Notes: generated from the sequence alone by a model not told the origin. Counted from the first letter of the stretch, positions 36,110 through 46,093 are shown. The stretch: 64,000 nucleotides of DNA from Bacillus paralicheniformis (GCF_001042485.2 NZ_LBMN02000012.1:124001-188000); one strand, 5' to 3'. Numbers and translations: made by a program.

Positions 36110-37084
36110 TTATTCTCCCTCCTCATATAAAAAACATCTGACAGACCGGCCGTCCGGACGCGTCTTCAAGTCCGGCTGCGCGCCCCAGCATTTGTCGCCC
36201 GCACTCGGACACCTTGGAGCAAACCGGCAGCCGGCCGGAAGGTTGTCAGGTGTCGGCACATTTCCTTTAATGGCTGTTAATTTTTCAATGGAGCCTTCAA
36301 TAACAGGGATGGAGTTTAACAGTCCTTTTGTGTAGGGATGCAGGGGTTCATCGAATAGTTCATCTACTGTGGCATTTTCAACAACTTGTCCGCAATACAT
36401 GACGATCACGCGGTCCGCAATTTCGGACACAACGCCGAGATCGTGGGTAATGAGAAGTATGGAGGTATCGAATTTGTCGCATAGGTCTTTCATCAGTTCC
36501 AGCACTTGCGCTTGAATGGTGACGTCAAGCGCTGTAGTCGGTTCATCCGCGATGAGCAGCTTCGGATTGCAGCTTAAGGCAATGGCGATCATCACCCTCT
36601 GCCTCATGCCGCCCGACAGGCGGTGCGGATATTCTTTCATCAGCTCGCCTGCCCTCGAAAATCCGACAAGCTTTAATAATTCTACCGCTTTTTTGGCAGC
36701 TTCTTTTTTCGATAGCTTTTTATGATAGATCAGCACCTCTGTGATTTGTTCGCCGATCGTCAAAACCGGATTGAGCGAGGTCATCGGCTCCTGAAAAATC
36801 ATCGAGATTTCATTTCCGCGGATCTTGCATAAATCTTGTTCTTTGTATGTAACGAGATCCCGTCCTTCGAGCTTGATGGAACCGTTCATGATCTTTCCGC
36901 CCGAGCCCTCGACGAGTCCCATGATTGACAGAGACGTGATGCTTTTACCGGATCCCGATTCACCGACCAGCGCCACGGTTTCTCCTTTTTTGATTGAAAA
37001 ATCGACGCCGTCCACTGCGGGTATCGGCTGTTTTTTTCTGAAAAAATAAGTTTTTAAGTCATTGACTTCCAGCAATGCGCTCAT
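36110..37084 (-). CDS. appD: Oligopeptide ABC transporter ATP-binding protein AppD
   Basis: 324 aa. Walker [11 protein letters not shown], signature [12 protein letters not shown], Walker B LLIADEP, ITHDLG, and a C-terminal Cys motif (GCRFAPRCPSAGDKCWG). First gene of appDFABC. With AppF it energises peptide uptake. Confidence 0.96.
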   Translation of the reverse strand: MSALLEVNDLKTYFFRKKQPIPAVDGVDFSIKKGETVALVGESGSGKSITSLSIMGLVEGSGGKIMNGSIKLEGRDLVTYKEQDLCKIRGNEISMIFQEPMTSLNPVLTIGEQITEVLIYHKKLSKKEAAKKAVELLKLVGFSRAGELMKEYPHRLSGGMRQRVMIAIALSCNPKLLIADEPTTALDVTIQAQVLELMKDLCDKFDTSILLITHDLGVVSEIADRVIVMYCGQVVENATVDELFDEPLHPYTKGLLNSIPVIEGSIEKLTAIKGNVPTPDNLPAGCRFAPRCPSAGDKCWGAQPDLKTRPDGRSVRCFLYEEGE

Positions 37085-37275
37085 CCAGATTCCCCTTCCA
37101 TAGACCAGAAGTTAAATATTACGAAAAACTAATATATTACTTTTTTAGAATTTTCTTAATATGACTGAATTATCTTAAAATTTTATAGTTGTATATTATT
37201 ACATAATCATTACAAAAGCAAGGAGTTTTTTTATTTTTTGTAATAATATTAATTTAATCCCATAATTTTAGTATT
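37085..37275 (-). promoter_or_regulatory. app operon promoter region with possible CodY box
   Basis: Very AT-rich. AATTTTCTTAATATG at 37149-37163 matches 12 of 15 positions of the CodY consensus AATTTTCWGAAAATT. A weak promoter pair TTGCTT/TAATAT with 17-base spacing is visible on the minus strand near 37190-37220. Control by amino-acid status would suit a peptide importer but is inference. Confidence 0.4.
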
Positions 37276-38064
37276 TTAAAGCGATAGCTTTATAAAGTCT
37301 TCTGACGGGAAGGATAAAATGTCGGCAACCTTCAAATTTCGAGCCGATAAATATTTTTTTACAATACTGTAACCGACAGCATATCCGAGCATGTCGGGGT
37401 AATGCCCTTTTCCAAATAAAATATTGGAGAATAGTCGGCTATCATGTCGGCGCAGCTCGAAATGAGGCTTTACGAACCGATCCTGAAAATGACGAAGCTG
37501 TTTTTCGGAGTAATATGACGTCCATGCAGCTGTTTCGGCTTCCCCCAACCGTTCGAAAACGGCATATTCCGCGATGCCTTCGAGAATGATTGTATCAAGC
37601 AGCGTCATCTTTTTTTCTTCTTTCGGCATATTTTCTAACCGGCAAACGTGATTATATTCGTGTGTCATGATCGCAGAAATCGATGAACGGGGAAGATCGG
37701 CCGATAAAAACAAAAATAATTTGTCGCTGAACGCAAGGCCTGATTTCGAGCCGAATTCGACGCGGATTTTGCGGTTTCTTTCATCGACCGGCAGGATGAA
37801 AATCGGAACATCCGGCCCATTCCATCTTTTGCAGAGCAGCTGTTCTTCCCGTCTGACATGCTGAAATACGCTGTTTTTCTTAAGCTGCTTCATCGTACGC
37901 TCGCCGTCCGTCCACGAACGGAACATGCCGTGGGTCTGCAGGTGGCTGACAATCGCCGCCGCATCCGCTTTTGAAGCGCCTTTAAAATACGGCAGGAGAA
38001 AGCTTGACAATTCCCGCACGGATGAAGCCTGTTCAAGCCATTCATACGTGCTTGCTATACTCAT
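37276..38064 (-). CDS. yjaZ: YjaZ, putative zinc metalloprotease (DUF2268-like)
   Basis: 262 aa. Carries HEYNH (an HExxH zinc motif) in IMTHEYNHVCRLE and, about 25 residues later, LEGIAEYAVFE, whose Glu could be the third ligand. No signal peptide, so a cytoplasmic enzyme. The B. subtilis orthologue is uncharacterised as far as I know. Located between appD and fabF. Confidence 0.85.
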   Translation of the reverse strand: MSIASTYEWLEQASSVRELSSFLLPYFKGASKADAAAIVSHLQTHGMFRSWTDGERTMKQLKKNSVFQHVRREEQLLCKRWNGPDVPIFILPVDERNRKIRVEFGSKSGLAFSDKLFLFLSADLPRSSISAIMTHEYNHVCRLENMPKEEKKMTLLDTIILEGIAEYAVFERLGEAETAAWTSYYSEKQLRHFQDRFVKPHFELRRHDSRLFSNILFGKGHYPDMLGYAVGYSIVKKYLSARNLKVADILSFPSEDFIKLSL

Positions 38065-38149
38065 TTAGATCACACTCCTTTTTCATCTGTATGGTATGCA
38101 CGCTAAAAAAAACGGCCACCATCTAAAATGGCAGCCGTTTATATTGCGG

Positions 38150-39388
38150 TTATTCATATTTTTTGAAAATCAGCGTTGCGTTGTGTCCGCCGAAACCGAG
38201 CGAGTTGCTGAGCACAACATTTACGTCCTGGCGGCGGGCTTGATCCGGTACATAGTCCAGATCGCAATCTTCATCAGGCGTTTCGATATTGATTGTCGGA
38301 GGAATGATGCCTTCCTTAATGGCAAGGACGGAGAAAATCGCTTCGATGCCTCCGGCAGCCCCGAGCAAGTGCCCTGTCATCGATTTTGTCGAGCTGACGG
38401 CAAGCTTGTAGGCATGCTCTCCGAACACTTCTTTAATGGCGATCGTTTCAAATTTATCATTGTACGGCGTGCTTGTTCCGTGCGCATTGATATAATCAAT
38501 GCTATCAGGAGACAGACCCGCATCTTTGATCGCTTCTTTCATGGCTCTGACGCCGCCTTCCCCATTTGGCGCAGGGGCCGTGATATGATAGGCGTCTCCC
38601 GTTGATCCGTAGCCGACCACTTCCGCATAGATTGTCGCTCCGCGGTTTAACGCATGCTCAAGCTCCTCAAGAACGACGATTCCCGCTCCTTCTCCCATGA
38701 CGAAGCCGTCGCGGTTTTTGTCAAACGGGCGGCTTGCCGTTTTCGGATCCGGATTAGTGGAGAGCGCTTTATTGGCGGAAAAGCCGGCAAACGACATTCT
38801 TGTAAGCGGGGCTTCCGTTCCTCCGGAGATCATGACATCTGCATCGCCGCGCTGAATGACTTTAAAGGCGTCGCCGATTGAGTTCGTACCCGTCGCGCAA
38901 GCCGTCACCGTACAAGAGTTGACACCTTTTGCACCGAGAGAAATCGAAATCTGGCCGGTCGCCATGTCAGGAATCATCATCGGTACAAAGAACGGGCTGA
39001 CGCGCCGCGGTCCTTTTGTTAAAAATGTTTCGAACTGCTGTTCAAGCGTTTCAAGGCCGCCGATCCCGGAACCGACCCAGACGCCGACCCGGTCTGCGTT
39101 GCTCTCATTAATGTCGAGCCCCGCGTCTTCCACGGCCATTTTCGCCGACACAACGGCATATTGTGTGAAGCGGTCCATTTTTCTTGCGTCTTTTTTATCC
39201 ATGTAATCTTCTATCTTAAAATCTTTCAGTTCCGCGGCTACTTTAGCTGGATACTCGTCCGCGTTCACCCTTGTAATCGGGCCGATTCCGGAAACCCCGT
39301 TAACCGCGTTGTTCCAGCTCGTTTTGACGTCATTACCAAGAGGTGATAAAGCTCCTAATCCGGTAATGACTACTCTTTTACTATTCAT
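38150..39388 (-). CDS. fabF: 3-oxoacyl-[ACP] synthase II (FabF)
   Basis: 412 aa. Condensing-enzyme triad visible: Cys in VTACATGT, His in NAHGTSTP and His in [10 protein letters not shown]. It elongates acyl-ACP with malonyl-ACP in fatty acid synthesis. ATG 39388 is eight bases after AGGTGAGG; the GTG at 39397 overlaps the RBS. Second gene of the FapR-controlled fabHA-fabF operon. Confidence 0.98.
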   Translation of the reverse strand: MNSKRVVITGLGALSPLGNDVKTSWNNAVNGVSGIGPITRVNADEYPAKVAAELKDFKIEDYMDKKDARKMDRFTQYAVVSAKMAVEDAGLDINESNADRVGVWVGSGIGGLETLEQQFETFLTKGPRRVSPFFVPMMIPDMATGQISISLGAKGVNSCTVTACATGTNSIGDAFKVIQRGDADVMISGGTEAPLTRMSFAGFSANKALSTNPDPKTASRPFDKNRDGFVMGEGAGIVVLEELEHALNRGATIYAEVVGYGSTGDAYHITAPAPNGEGGVRAMKEAIKDAGLSPDSIDYINAHGTSTPYNDKFETIAIKEVFGEHAYKLAVSSTKSMTGHLLGAAGGIEAIFSVLAIKEGIIPPTINIETPDEDCDLDYVPDQARRQDVNVVLSNSLGFGGHNATLIFKKYE

Positions 39389-39409
39389 AAGTTGCACCTC
39401 ACCTTTCTT

Positions 39410-40345
39410 TTATCGGCCCCAGCGCATGGCGATGGCTCCCCATGTCAAACCTCCGCCGAAGCCGACCATCACAATGACGTCACCGTCTTTTATTTTACCA
39501 GCTTCAAGCTCTTCCACAAGAGAAATCGGAATAGAAGCAGCTGATGTGTTTCCGTATTTATGAACCGTTTTAGACATTTTTTCGACTGGAAGCTCCAAAC
39601 GTTCGCGCGCCGCTTCCATGATCCGGATGTTGGCTTGATGCGGCACCAAAAAGTCGACATCCTCTTTGGATAATCCGGCTTTTTCAATGACATTCACACT
39701 GGATTCACCCATTTGGCGGACGGCAAACTTGAACACTTCTCTGCCATTCATGATTGTATGATCTTTTTCATCCAAGTACAAGTGCTTTCCGCCTCTGCCG
39801 TCTGCACCGAGCTCAAAAGACAAAATCCCTTTATCGTCGCTGACAGGCCCGACAACTGCGGCGCCCGCTCCGTCTCCGAACAGAACAGCGGTATTGCGGT
39901 CATCCCAGTCCGTAATGCCTGAAAGCTTTTCAACTCCGATGACAAGCACATGCTTATACGTCCCGGCTTCGATAAACTGTTTTCCAGTGACTAAACCGTA
40001 CATAAAACCGGCGCACGCTGCGCTGATATCCATTGCACAGGCATTGAATGCACCGAGCTTTTCTTGAATCATGCAGGACACTGTCGGGAATGCCTGGTCA
40101 GGAGTAACGGTGGCGACGAGAATCATATCAAGATCTTCCGCCTCGATGTTTGCGTCTTCCATCGCTCTTCTAGCGGCGGCCACAGCCATGTCGGATGTTT
40201 TCTCATCTTCAGCTGCGATTCTTCTTTCTTCTATGCCTGTTCTTGTACGAATCCACTCGTCAGAAGTTTCAACCATTTTTTCCAAGTCGAAATTGGTCAG
40301 CACCTTTTCAGGGATGTACCGGCCGATTCCAATAATTCCAGCTTT
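39410..40345 (-). CDS. fabHA: 3-oxoacyl-[ACP] synthase III (FabHA)
   Basis: 311 aa. Active-site Cys in [11 protein letters not shown], His in VPHQANIRI and Asn in YGNTSAAS. It starts fatty acid synthesis by condensing a (branched) acyl-CoA primer with malonyl-ACP, giving the iso and anteiso chains of Bacillus. ATG 40345 follows AAAGGAG. Confidence 0.98.
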   Translation of the reverse strand, partial: KAGIIGIGRYIPEKVLTNFDLEKMVETSDEWIRTRTGIEERRIAAEDEKTSDMAVAAARRAMEDANIEAEDLDMILVATVTPDQAFPTVSCMIQEKLGAFNACAMDISAACAGFMYGLVTGKQFIEAGTYKHVLVIGVEKLSGITDWDDRNTAVLFGDGAGAAVVGPVSDDKGILSFELGADGRGGKHLYLDEKDHTIMNGREVFKFAVRQMGESSVNVIEKAGLSKEDVDFLVPHQANIRIMEAARERLELPVEKMSKTVHKYGNTSAASIPISLVEELEAGKIKDGDVIVMVGFGGGLTWGAIAMRWGR

Positions 40346-40400
40346 CATAGGAAAGACTCCTTTATTCATGATTTTTTCCAACTAATGTTATGAGTTATTA

Positions 40401-40445
40401 TTAGTATCTGGTACTAATCCTACCCTATTTTTTTTTAGTTGGCAA
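40401..40445 (-). promoter_or_regulatory. fabHA: fabHA promoter with FapR operator
   Basis: The palindrome TTAGTATCTGGTACTAA (40401-40417) is one base from the FapR consensus TTAGTACCTRRTACTAA. On the minus strand it starts at the end of the -10 element TAGGAT (40417-40422), which is 17 bases from TTGCCA (40440-40445). FapR bound here would block transcription until malonyl-CoA or malonyl-ACP releases it. Confidence 0.92.
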
Positions 40446-40516
40446 TATATTCGTCTAATCTAGCAGATCAAAACATTCATATAGTAGTGATATATATGAA
40501 AAAGGAGGGATGAAGA

Positions 40517-40759
40517 GTGGCGAACGACGATTTTTTCACAAAAATGATGTTTGGCGCAAACGCACCCGGCAGGCATGAAGAGACGGAGACGGATGCGGAA
40601 GCGGAAACCGTCGAAGACGCTGAAGTATCCCAGGAAGCCGATTATATGCACGTGTTGAATCAGGTTGGAGAAATTATGGATTCGCTCGATGAGCTGAAGC
40701 CTGTGTTTAAAGAAATCGGCTCAATGGTCAGCGCTTTGAAAAATAAGATTTCCATATAA
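40517..40759 (+). CDS. yjzB: YjzB, small acidic protein
   Basis: 80 aa from GTG 40517 behind AAAGGAGGG. Acidic middle part (ETETDAEAETVEDAEV) and an amphipathic C-terminal helix. It matches YjzB in place and length; no function known. It is divergent from fabHA, with about 100 bases between the FapR operator and its start. Confidence 0.78.
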   Translation: MANDDFFTKMMFGANAPGRHEETETDAEAETVEDAEVSQEADYMHVLNQVGEIMDSLDELKPVFKEIGSMVSALKNKISI

Positions 40760-40790
40760 AAAAGCCACTTCTTCTGAAAAGTGGCTTTTT
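40759..40790. terminator. Bidirectional terminator yjzB/comZ
   Basis: 12-bp stem AAAAAGCCACTT/AAGTGGCTTTTT between convergent genes. Confidence 0.88.
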
Positions 40791-40811
40791 AAGCGTTTGC
40801 GGGCGTTTAAG

Positions 40812-40997
40812 TCAGGCGTCTGAACCAGCTTCCGCTTTACCGAGCTCGTAAGCCTCGGCCATCACTTTCGTAAACAAGTTCATGAATGGCTCAAGCATTT
40901 CCGGGGAAAGTTCGATTCCCGCTTTTTCCATCTCTGCTTTCGCTTCCGGAACGTATTTCATGGCAATTTGCAAAAATTCCATTGATTTTTCGTGCAT
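40812..40997 (-). CDS. comZ: ComZ, competence regulator
   Basis: 61 aa. HEKSMEFLQIAMKYVPEAKAEMEKAGIELSPE... corresponds to B. subtilis ComZ, which negatively affects late competence (comG) expression. ATG 40997 follows GAGGTG; the longer reading to 41051 lies inside med. It follows med by ten bases, as in the med-comZ transcript. Confidence 0.9.
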   Translation of the reverse strand: MHEKSMEFLQIAMKYVPEAKAEMEKAGIELSPEMLEPFMNLFTKVMAEAYELGKAEAGSDA

Positions 40998-41007
40998 CTT
41001 GATCACC

Positions 41008-41961
41008 TCAATGTTCGTTTGGCAGTTTGTTTGTTTTTTTGTATTCGTCAATCAGCCGATTCATCTTTTCTTGAAATGACTGATCGACAACAGGGCTGAA
41101 TTCTCCCATTTCGATGACGCCGTCTTGAATGTCAAATGAGCGCTTGCCGCCTTTAAGCGTTCCTTTATTAAACTCGTCGGCGGTGAGTTCATAAGCGTCG
41201 TCTACATGCTGTATGGTGCTTGTCAAAACGACATTCTCACCCAATTCCGACTGGTCGCTTACATAGCCGATAGCGTACAGCCCGTCCTTTTTGATTTGTT
41301 CAATGACAGGGACATTATACCCGTCTCCGGCCGGATACACAACATCCGCGCCTGCCTTCTTCATTTTTTCATACAGTTTGACGGCATTTTCGCTGTCGTC
41401 CCACTGGCCGACATATTCTGTCATCACCTCAATGTCCGGATCGAGGTATTTAGCCCCTTCGGAAAATCCTTCTACTTCAGGCTGCCATTTATACGTTGCG
41501 AGCACGCCGATTTTCTTTGTTTTTGACTGATGGGCCGCCGTCATTCCGCCGAAGAACCCCATCGCTTCTCCTTCAAGCGATATGCTTGTCACATTTGGGT
41601 GATCGGCTTTCGAGTTCATTAAAACAAAATGAATATCAGGATAATCTTTGCATATCTCATTAAAGGCTTTTTCATATTCGCTTCCGTGCCCGTAGATGAG
41701 GTTGACGCCTTTTTTGTGAAAATCTTCTACAGCCATTTTAATGGCAGCGTCATTATCGATTCCCTCTTTATAATAGACGTCGACATTGTAGACGGATTGT
41801 ATTCTTAATAATCCTTTATATCCTTTGGTTCCCCATACTTGGTCATTTATCGTATCAGGGACAAGCAAACCGACTTTTTCAATTTTCCCTTTCAGCGGCG
41901 ATTGTCCGCAGCCGCTTAGCGCCAGGAGAATGAAAAAAATCGCGACAAGCCTGTACACCAT
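41008..41961 (-). CDS. med: Med, positive regulator of comK (BMP-family lipoprotein)
   Basis: 317 aa. Signal peptide with lipobox (LALSGC), followed by a BMP/PnrA-type periplasmic-binding fold (KVGLLVPDTINDQVWGTKGYKGL, NLIYGHGSEYEKAF, YPAGDGYNVPVIEQ). In B. subtilis med increases comK expression by a route not understood from sequence. The ATG lies about ten bases after AGGGAG. Cotranscribed with comZ. Confidence 0.93.
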   Translation of the reverse strand: MVYRLVAIFFILLALSGCGQSPLKGKIEKVGLLVPDTINDQVWGTKGYKGLLRIQSVYNVDVYYKEGIDNDAAIKMAVEDFHKKGVNLIYGHGSEYEKAFNEICKDYPDIHFVLMNSKADHPNVTSISLEGEAMGFFGGMTAAHQSKTKKIGVLATYKWQPEVEGFSEGAKYLDPDIEVMTEYVGQWDDSENAVKLYEKMKKAGADVVYPAGDGYNVPVIEQIKKDGLYAIGYVSDQSELGENVVLTSTIQHVDDAYELTADEFNKGTLKGGKRSFDIQDGVIEMGEFSPVVDQSFQEKMNRLIDEYKKTNKLPNEH

Positions 41962-42045
41962 GCCATGTTCAACTCCCTTTCGAAAAACAGCAATTCAAAT
42001 CTATCTTTATTGTATCCTTTCAAGTGTAAATTAGGAAGATCTTTC

Positions 42046-42621
42046 TTATTTTTTGTCGAAAAATGTAGACATTTGTCTGATCCATTCTTCAATGATCTCA
42101 TCGGCTTTATCGTATGGCGTCTTCTGTACAAACTGCAAATCTGAAAAATCTTTTTCAACAGCACAGGCAGCGGCTTGTGCTGCCGCGTCGTTCACAAAAA
42201 GCGCTCCGTCCCTGTTTTGTTTATCCTCTGCCCTGACGTCCCACGGACCGAACAGATCCGGAAGCACGATCAGTTCAACACCCTTTTCCTCCATGCCGGC
42301 GCGTAAATCCTCTTCGAATTGTTCCTGGTAGACAAACAGAATAACAGGCTTGTTTTCAACGCCTGCAGCCAGCGCTTCTTCCGGCACTGAGCCTGTGTAT
42401 TGGATGAAGACTTGTTCGTACGGGGCTTCAAGCTCTTTTTCGATGAGACGGAAATGCTCGTTTCTTCCCAGCCACATCAGCCGCTCTTCGAGGTACATCA
42501 GCTTTTTTTCGTCGCTTGTCTGTTCCAGCTTTACATCTATGTCAACACCCTCTTCAAGTAGATGTTCACAAAATGAAAGGCCGAAGAACTCATCTGCTCC
42601 ATATACAAGTGCCGGCTTCAT
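42046..42621 (-). CDS. yjaV: YjaV, Rossmann-like protein of unknown function
   Basis: 191 aa. The N-terminus MKPALVYGADEFFGLSFCEHLLEEGVDIDV looks like the first strand and helix of a nucleotide-sugar epimerase or NAD(P)-binding fold with a degenerate glycine loop. No catalytic signature follows. ATG 42621 follows AAAGGTGG; a reading from 42633 is possible but poorer. Neighbour order yjaU-yjaV-med agrees with B. subtilis. Confidence 0.82.
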   Translation of the reverse strand: MKPALVYGADEFFGLSFCEHLLEEGVDIDVKLEQTSDEKKLMYLEERLMWLGRNEHFRLIEKELEAPYEQVFIQYTGSVPEEALAAGVENKPVILFVYQEQFEEDLRAGMEEKGVELIVLPDLFGPWDVRAEDKQNRDGALFVNDAAAQAAACAVEKDFSDLQFVQKTPYDKADEIIEEWIRQMSTFFDKK

Positions 42622-42660
42622 TCGATGGACCACCTTTCGTTTCAGCTTTTTTAACCAAGC

Positions 42661-42692
42661 AAAAAACAGCCCTTTTCATCATTTTCGGGCTG
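42661..42692 (-). terminator. Terminator between yjaU and yjaV
   Basis: On the minus strand CAGCCC/GGGCTG with a T run, 16 bases after the yjaU stop. Confidence 0.75.
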
Positions 42693-42707
42693 CTATTATT
42701 CTATTCT

Positions 42708-43442
42708 CTATAAGACTTTTTCATGCGTTTTGAAAAAGTTCGCGATTGCTGAATGAATGCGCTGAGGATGTTCGGACAGGTGCAAGGTAAGCCCCACGCT
42801 GTGACGGCCTTTAAGCTGGCGCTCCTCAAACGTTTTGGCATGGATCATATACGGATACGGTGAGCCGTTCAGTCTTTGCCAAATATGAACGGGTACGAGA
42901 TTGTGGTAAGGGGATATGCTTTTGAACGGATAATCGGCTGCCTTCCGCTCCGTAATTCCGTAGCTTTCGGCAATTTCTTTAATAAACTGTTTGTAGAAAA
43001 ACTTGTTTTCTTTTTCTCGTTTATGATGAGCCTGAAGATCGAGGCAAGGATTAACCATCGCTGCAGAACGTATTTGGTTCGGGATCGAGCGAAGGAGCTC
43101 ATCTGCAATGAGGGCCCCTGTGCCTTCCGCCAATAAATGAATTTTTTCATTTAAAATCTCTTGTTTGAACACGTAATGAATCAGCTGTTTGGCGTATGCA
43201 ACCGCTTTTTCGGAGCCCCAGTGCCTGCCGAACAAATTGCTGTTTACCAGGGTATAGCCTTTGTTTCTCAGGCTCGTTAGAAGCTGATTTCTTCCGTAAT
43301 GCTGAAGCCAGAAGCTCGAATCTTCCCCGACAAAATGGTTCCGGTCGCCGAAAATGAACACCAGAAAACCGTTCGGCTTGTACGGAAGATGAACCACGTT
43401 CCATTCTGAATCCATTTGAAAAAAACGTTCGGTTATTTTCAT
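42708..43442 (-). CDS. yjaU: YjaU, alpha/beta-hydrolase-like protein
   Basis: 244 aa. The sequence has the general plan of an alpha/beta hydrolase: [17 protein letters not shown] (oxyanion strand), then [17 protein letters not shown], in which the nucleophile position reads GxGTG with Glu/Thr instead of Ser. Activity as a standard esterase is therefore doubtful. ATG 43442 follows AAGGAGG. Orthologue of uncharacterised B. subtilis YjaU. Confidence 0.8.
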   Translation of the reverse strand: MKITERFFQMDSEWNVVHLPYKPNGFLVFIFGDRNHFVGEDSSFWLQHYGRNQLLTSLRNKGYTLVNSNLFGRHWGSEKAVAYAKQLIHYVFKQEILNEKIHLLAEGTGALIADELLRSIPNQIRSAAMVNPCLDLQAHHKREKENKFFYKQFIKEIAESYGITERKAADYPFKSISPYHNLVPVHIWQRLNGSPYPYMIHAKTFEERQLKGRHSVGLTLHLSEHPQRIHSAIANFFKTHEKVL

Positions 43443-43682
43443 CACTTGCCTGCCTCCTTCCTGCCGTAATCTGCTCATTATTTTATGTCGTACGTGCAGC
43501 AAACGAATAAGGAAAAGTCCCAGTCTTCATGATGAAAAGTAAACTTTAATGAAATACCCTTTCTGATATTTCTGAAAACAGAGTTGAAAGCCCTGTCTTG
43601 TTCACTAAAATGTCTTTTCCAGCTGGCTATGTATATGGTATGATAAGTTTTAGAATTGAATGAGAAGGACGAGGTGGGAAAC

Positions 43683-43868
43683 GTGCGATTTGTGGTCGCT
43701 TTTTTCTGGACATTTCTTTTGACGCAGATGGCCTGCTATATTGTCGGCGCCATGAACGGTGCTGGGTATGACCTTCAAACCAGTGTCATTATGGGCTTTA
43801 TCATCACCGCAGCCGTTATTGTTCTTGGAGAAATTATGCCTGTTAAACAGGATGCAAGTCAACATTAA
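43683..43868 (+). CDS. yjzD: YjzD, small membrane protein (DUF2929)
   Basis: 61 aa from GTG 43683, starting MRFVVAFFWTFLLTQMACYIV. Two membrane segments. The upstream in-frame ATG 43656 lacks an RBS, whereas GAGGTGGG precedes the GTG. Resembles YjzD in B. subtilis; function unknown. Confidence 0.78.
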   Translation: MRFVVAFFWTFLLTQMACYIVGAMNGAGYDLQTSVIMGFIITAAVIVLGEIMPVKQDASQH

Positions 43869-43933
43869 AACCCCGGCTTTTGAAAGCGGGGTTTTTTGCT
43901 TTAGATAGACAGCCGTCCGACGGCTGTTTTTTT
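43869..43933 (+). terminator. Two tandem terminators between yjzD and yjzC
   Basis: First: AACCCCG...CGGGGTT with TTTTTT (43869-43897). Second: perfect ACAGCCGTC/GACGGCTGT (43909-43917, 43919-43927) with seven Ts. Confidence 0.85.
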
Positions 43934-44111
43934 AAGGCTTTCTTTTATATGTCCAGAGCCGGTTATGGTTGGAGGTTTCAGGGAAGAACTCGCCGGCGCT
44001 CAATTTGATTTGTTGAGGGTTCTGAACCATGCTTCCCGTTTCGCCGATCTCCACATACACTCCATTATTGGGCGCTTTTTGGCCCGGCCGGAATTGACGC
44101 TGCTGTCCCAT
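43932..44111 (-). CDS. yjzC: YjzC family small protein
   Basis: 59 aa, basic and hydrophilic: GQQRQFRPGQKAPNNGVYVEIGETG is the family signature. ATG 44111 follows AAGGGAG. No known function. Confidence 0.83.
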   Translation of the reverse strand: MGQQRQFRPGQKAPNNGVYVEIGETGSMVQNPQQIKLSAGEFFPETSNHNRLWTYKRKP

Positions 44112-44225
44112 TTGCTTCACTCCCTTTTATTATTAGATTGCCCCACTCTCCCAAAAAACATGTCGATTTTATCTTTACATCTGTTTGCTTTGTATAGTTT
44201 AATGAGAAAAGTGTTCCGAAAATTA

Positions 44226-44250
44226 AAACGAACCGCCCGTTCATTCCGTC
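44226..44250 (+). promoter_or_regulatory. Possible ECF-sigma promoter of uppP
   Basis: AAAC (44226-44229) and CGTC (44247-44250) with 17 bases between them resemble the TGAAAC/CGTC elements of sigma-M, -W and -X promoters; the -35 lacks the initial TG. It lies about 43 bases before the uppP start. Confidence 0.35.
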
Positions 44251-44292
44251 TTTTAAAAGGGCGTCACAACTTGTGGGAAACGGAGGAGTATC

Positions 44293-45105
44293 ATGGATTT
44301 TTTAATGTTGATCAAGTATATCCTTTTAGGGTTGCTTCAGGGACTCACAGAGCCGATTCCTGTTTCTTCAAGCGGCCACTTGGTGCTGGCACAGCACTTT
44401 TTAGGCTTGAACATTGAAGGCTTCAGTTTTGAGCTTTTAATGAATGCCGGTTCTTTAATTGCCGTATTGCTCGTCTATAAAAACGATATTTTCAGGCTGG
44501 CGGTAAACGGACTGTCTTATGTCACATCAAAAAATGAAAAAGGAAAAGCGGACTTCAGGTTTATCATCTATCTGATCATCGCCACGATTCCTGCCGGTGT
44601 CATCGGTGTTTTATTTGATGATGAGATTTCGGCTTTCTTTAAAGACGGCGTCCGGATCACCGCGGTTACTTTGCTGATCACGGGTCTGGCATTGTTTCTC
44701 ATTCGCAATTTGCGCGGCCGCAAAAACGACGGCGAAATCAGACTGAGAGACGCCGTGATCATCGGCTTGTCGCAAATGGTTGCACTTGTTCCCGGCATCA
44801 GCCGTTCGGGAGCGACGATCGTCCCTGCGATGGCGCTCGGCCTCAAATCTGAAACCGCGCTCAGGTTTTCATTTTTACTGTACATACCGGTCAGTCTTGG
44901 CGGGACCATTTTAAGCATTACCGATATTTTTCATGATCCGCGTTTAGGGGAGCTTTTCCTTCCTTATTTGTTTGCGTTCATCGCATCGATTATCGCTACA
45001 TACTTTTCATTGCGCTGGTTCATGAATATTATGGCGAAAGGAAACTTGGTTTATTTCTCGATTTACTGCTTTGTCATCGGCATCGCCGTTTTGATATTCG
45101 CCTAA
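44293..45105 (+). CDS. uppP: Undecaprenyl-diphosphatase (BacA/UppP family)
   Basis: 270 aa, eight or so membrane segments. Both catalytic blocks are present: [15 protein letters not shown] near the N-terminus and [21 protein letters not shown] in the second half. It dephosphorylates undecaprenyl pyrophosphate, the target of bacitracin, and so recycles the cell-wall lipid carrier. It is inserted between yjzC and argF, where B. subtilis has no such gene; it is probably an extra copy besides another UppP or BcrC. Start ATG behind ACGGAGG. Confidence 0.95.
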   Translation: MDFLMLIKYILLGLLQGLTEPIPVSSSGHLVLAQHFLGLNIEGFSFELLMNAGSLIAVLLVYKNDIFRLAVNGLSYVTSKNEKGKADFRFIIYLIIATIPAGVIGVLFDDEISAFFKDGVRITAVTLLITGLALFLIRNLRGRKNDGEIRLRDAVIIGLSQMVALVPGISRSGATIVPAMALGLKSETALRFSFLLYIPVSLGGTILSITDIFHDPRLGELFLPYLFAFIASIIATYFSLRWFMNIMAKGNLVYFSIYCFVIGIAVLIFA

Positions 45106-45140
45106 AAAAACAGCTGATCAATTGTGATCAGCTGTTTTTT
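45105..45140. terminator. Bidirectional terminator uppP/argF
   Basis: Perfect 16-bp stem AAAAAACAGCTGATCA/TGATCAGCTGTTTTTT with loop ATTG between convergent genes. Confidence 0.95.
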
Positions 45141-45142
45141 AT

Positions 45143-46093
45143 TTAAGATAACAGTGCTTTTAATAAAGCTTTTTGGACGTGCAGGCGGTTTTCAGCCTGC
45201 TGGAATACCGCTGAATTCGGGCCGTCGATGATCTCTGCGGTGACCTCTTCTTCCCTGTGGGCAGGAAGGCAGTGCAGAAAGACGTAATCCGGTTTGGCAT
45301 GGGAGACAAGCGCTCTGTTGACCTGATAAGGAGCAAAGATATTCATCCGTTCTTCGGCTTCTTTCTCTTGGCCCATGCTTGTAAACACATCAGAATAGAT
45401 GACATCCGCTTGTTGAACGGCTGACACGGGGTCATTTGTGATTGTGACGGCCGCTCCGGACTCTTCGGCGAATCCCTCGGCCAGTCTTACCACTTCCTGA
45501 TTCGGCTCATACCCTTCAGGCGAAGCAACCGTAATGTCGCATCCCACTTTCGCACAGCCGATTAACAGCGAATGCGCGACATTGTTTCCGTCTCCAACAT
45601 AAACGGCTTTCAGCCCTTTTAATGTTCCTTTCGTCTCTTGAATCGTCAAGAGGTCACTAAGCGCCTGACACGGATGGAAAAGATCGGTCAATCCGTTGAT
45701 CACGGGAATCTCGGCGTGCTTGGCAAGCTCTTCGACTTTTTCGTGTTCGAATGTGCGGATCATAATCGCGTCGACATAACCCGAAAGCACTTTCGCGGTA
45801 TCTGCGATCGTTTCCCCTCTGCCCAGCTGCATGTCTTTACTGCTTAAAAACAGGGCGTTTCCGCCGAGCTGCGCCATTCCGGCTTCAAACGATACGCGCG
45901 TTCTCGTCGACGACTTTTCAAAGATCATCGCCAATGTTTTTCCTTTAAAGATGTCTTGAATTTTATTTTGCTTCATCGCTGCTGCCTCTTTCAGCAAATA
46001 AACGATCTCTTCTTTTGAAAAGTCTTTCAGGCTTAAAAAATCCTTACCCGTCAGATTGATTTCCCGGGTCGCCCCGATGTTTACAGTAGACAT
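45143..46093 (-). CDS. argF: Ornithine carbamoyltransferase
   Basis: 316 aa. Carbamoyl-phosphate motif [10 protein letters not shown], the [11 protein letters not shown] loop and the ornithine-site HCLPAHR. Makes citrulline from ornithine and carbamoyl phosphate. Last gene of the arginine operon, overlapping carB by 13 bases. Confidence 0.98.
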   Translation of the reverse strand: MSTVNIGATREINLTGKDFLSLKDFSKEEIVYLLKEAAAMKQNKIQDIFKGKTLAMIFEKSSTRTRVSFEAGMAQLGGNALFLSSKDMQLGRGETIADTAKVLSGYVDAIMIRTFEHEKVEELAKHAEIPVINGLTDLFHPCQALSDLLTIQETKGTLKGLKAVYVGDGNNVAHSLLIGCAKVGCDITVASPEGYEPNQEVVRLAEGFAEESGAAVTITNDPVSAVQQADVIYSDVFTSMGQEKEAEERMNIFAPYQVNRALVSHAKPDYVFLHCLPAHREEEVTAEIIDGPNSAVFQQAENRLHVQKALLKALLS

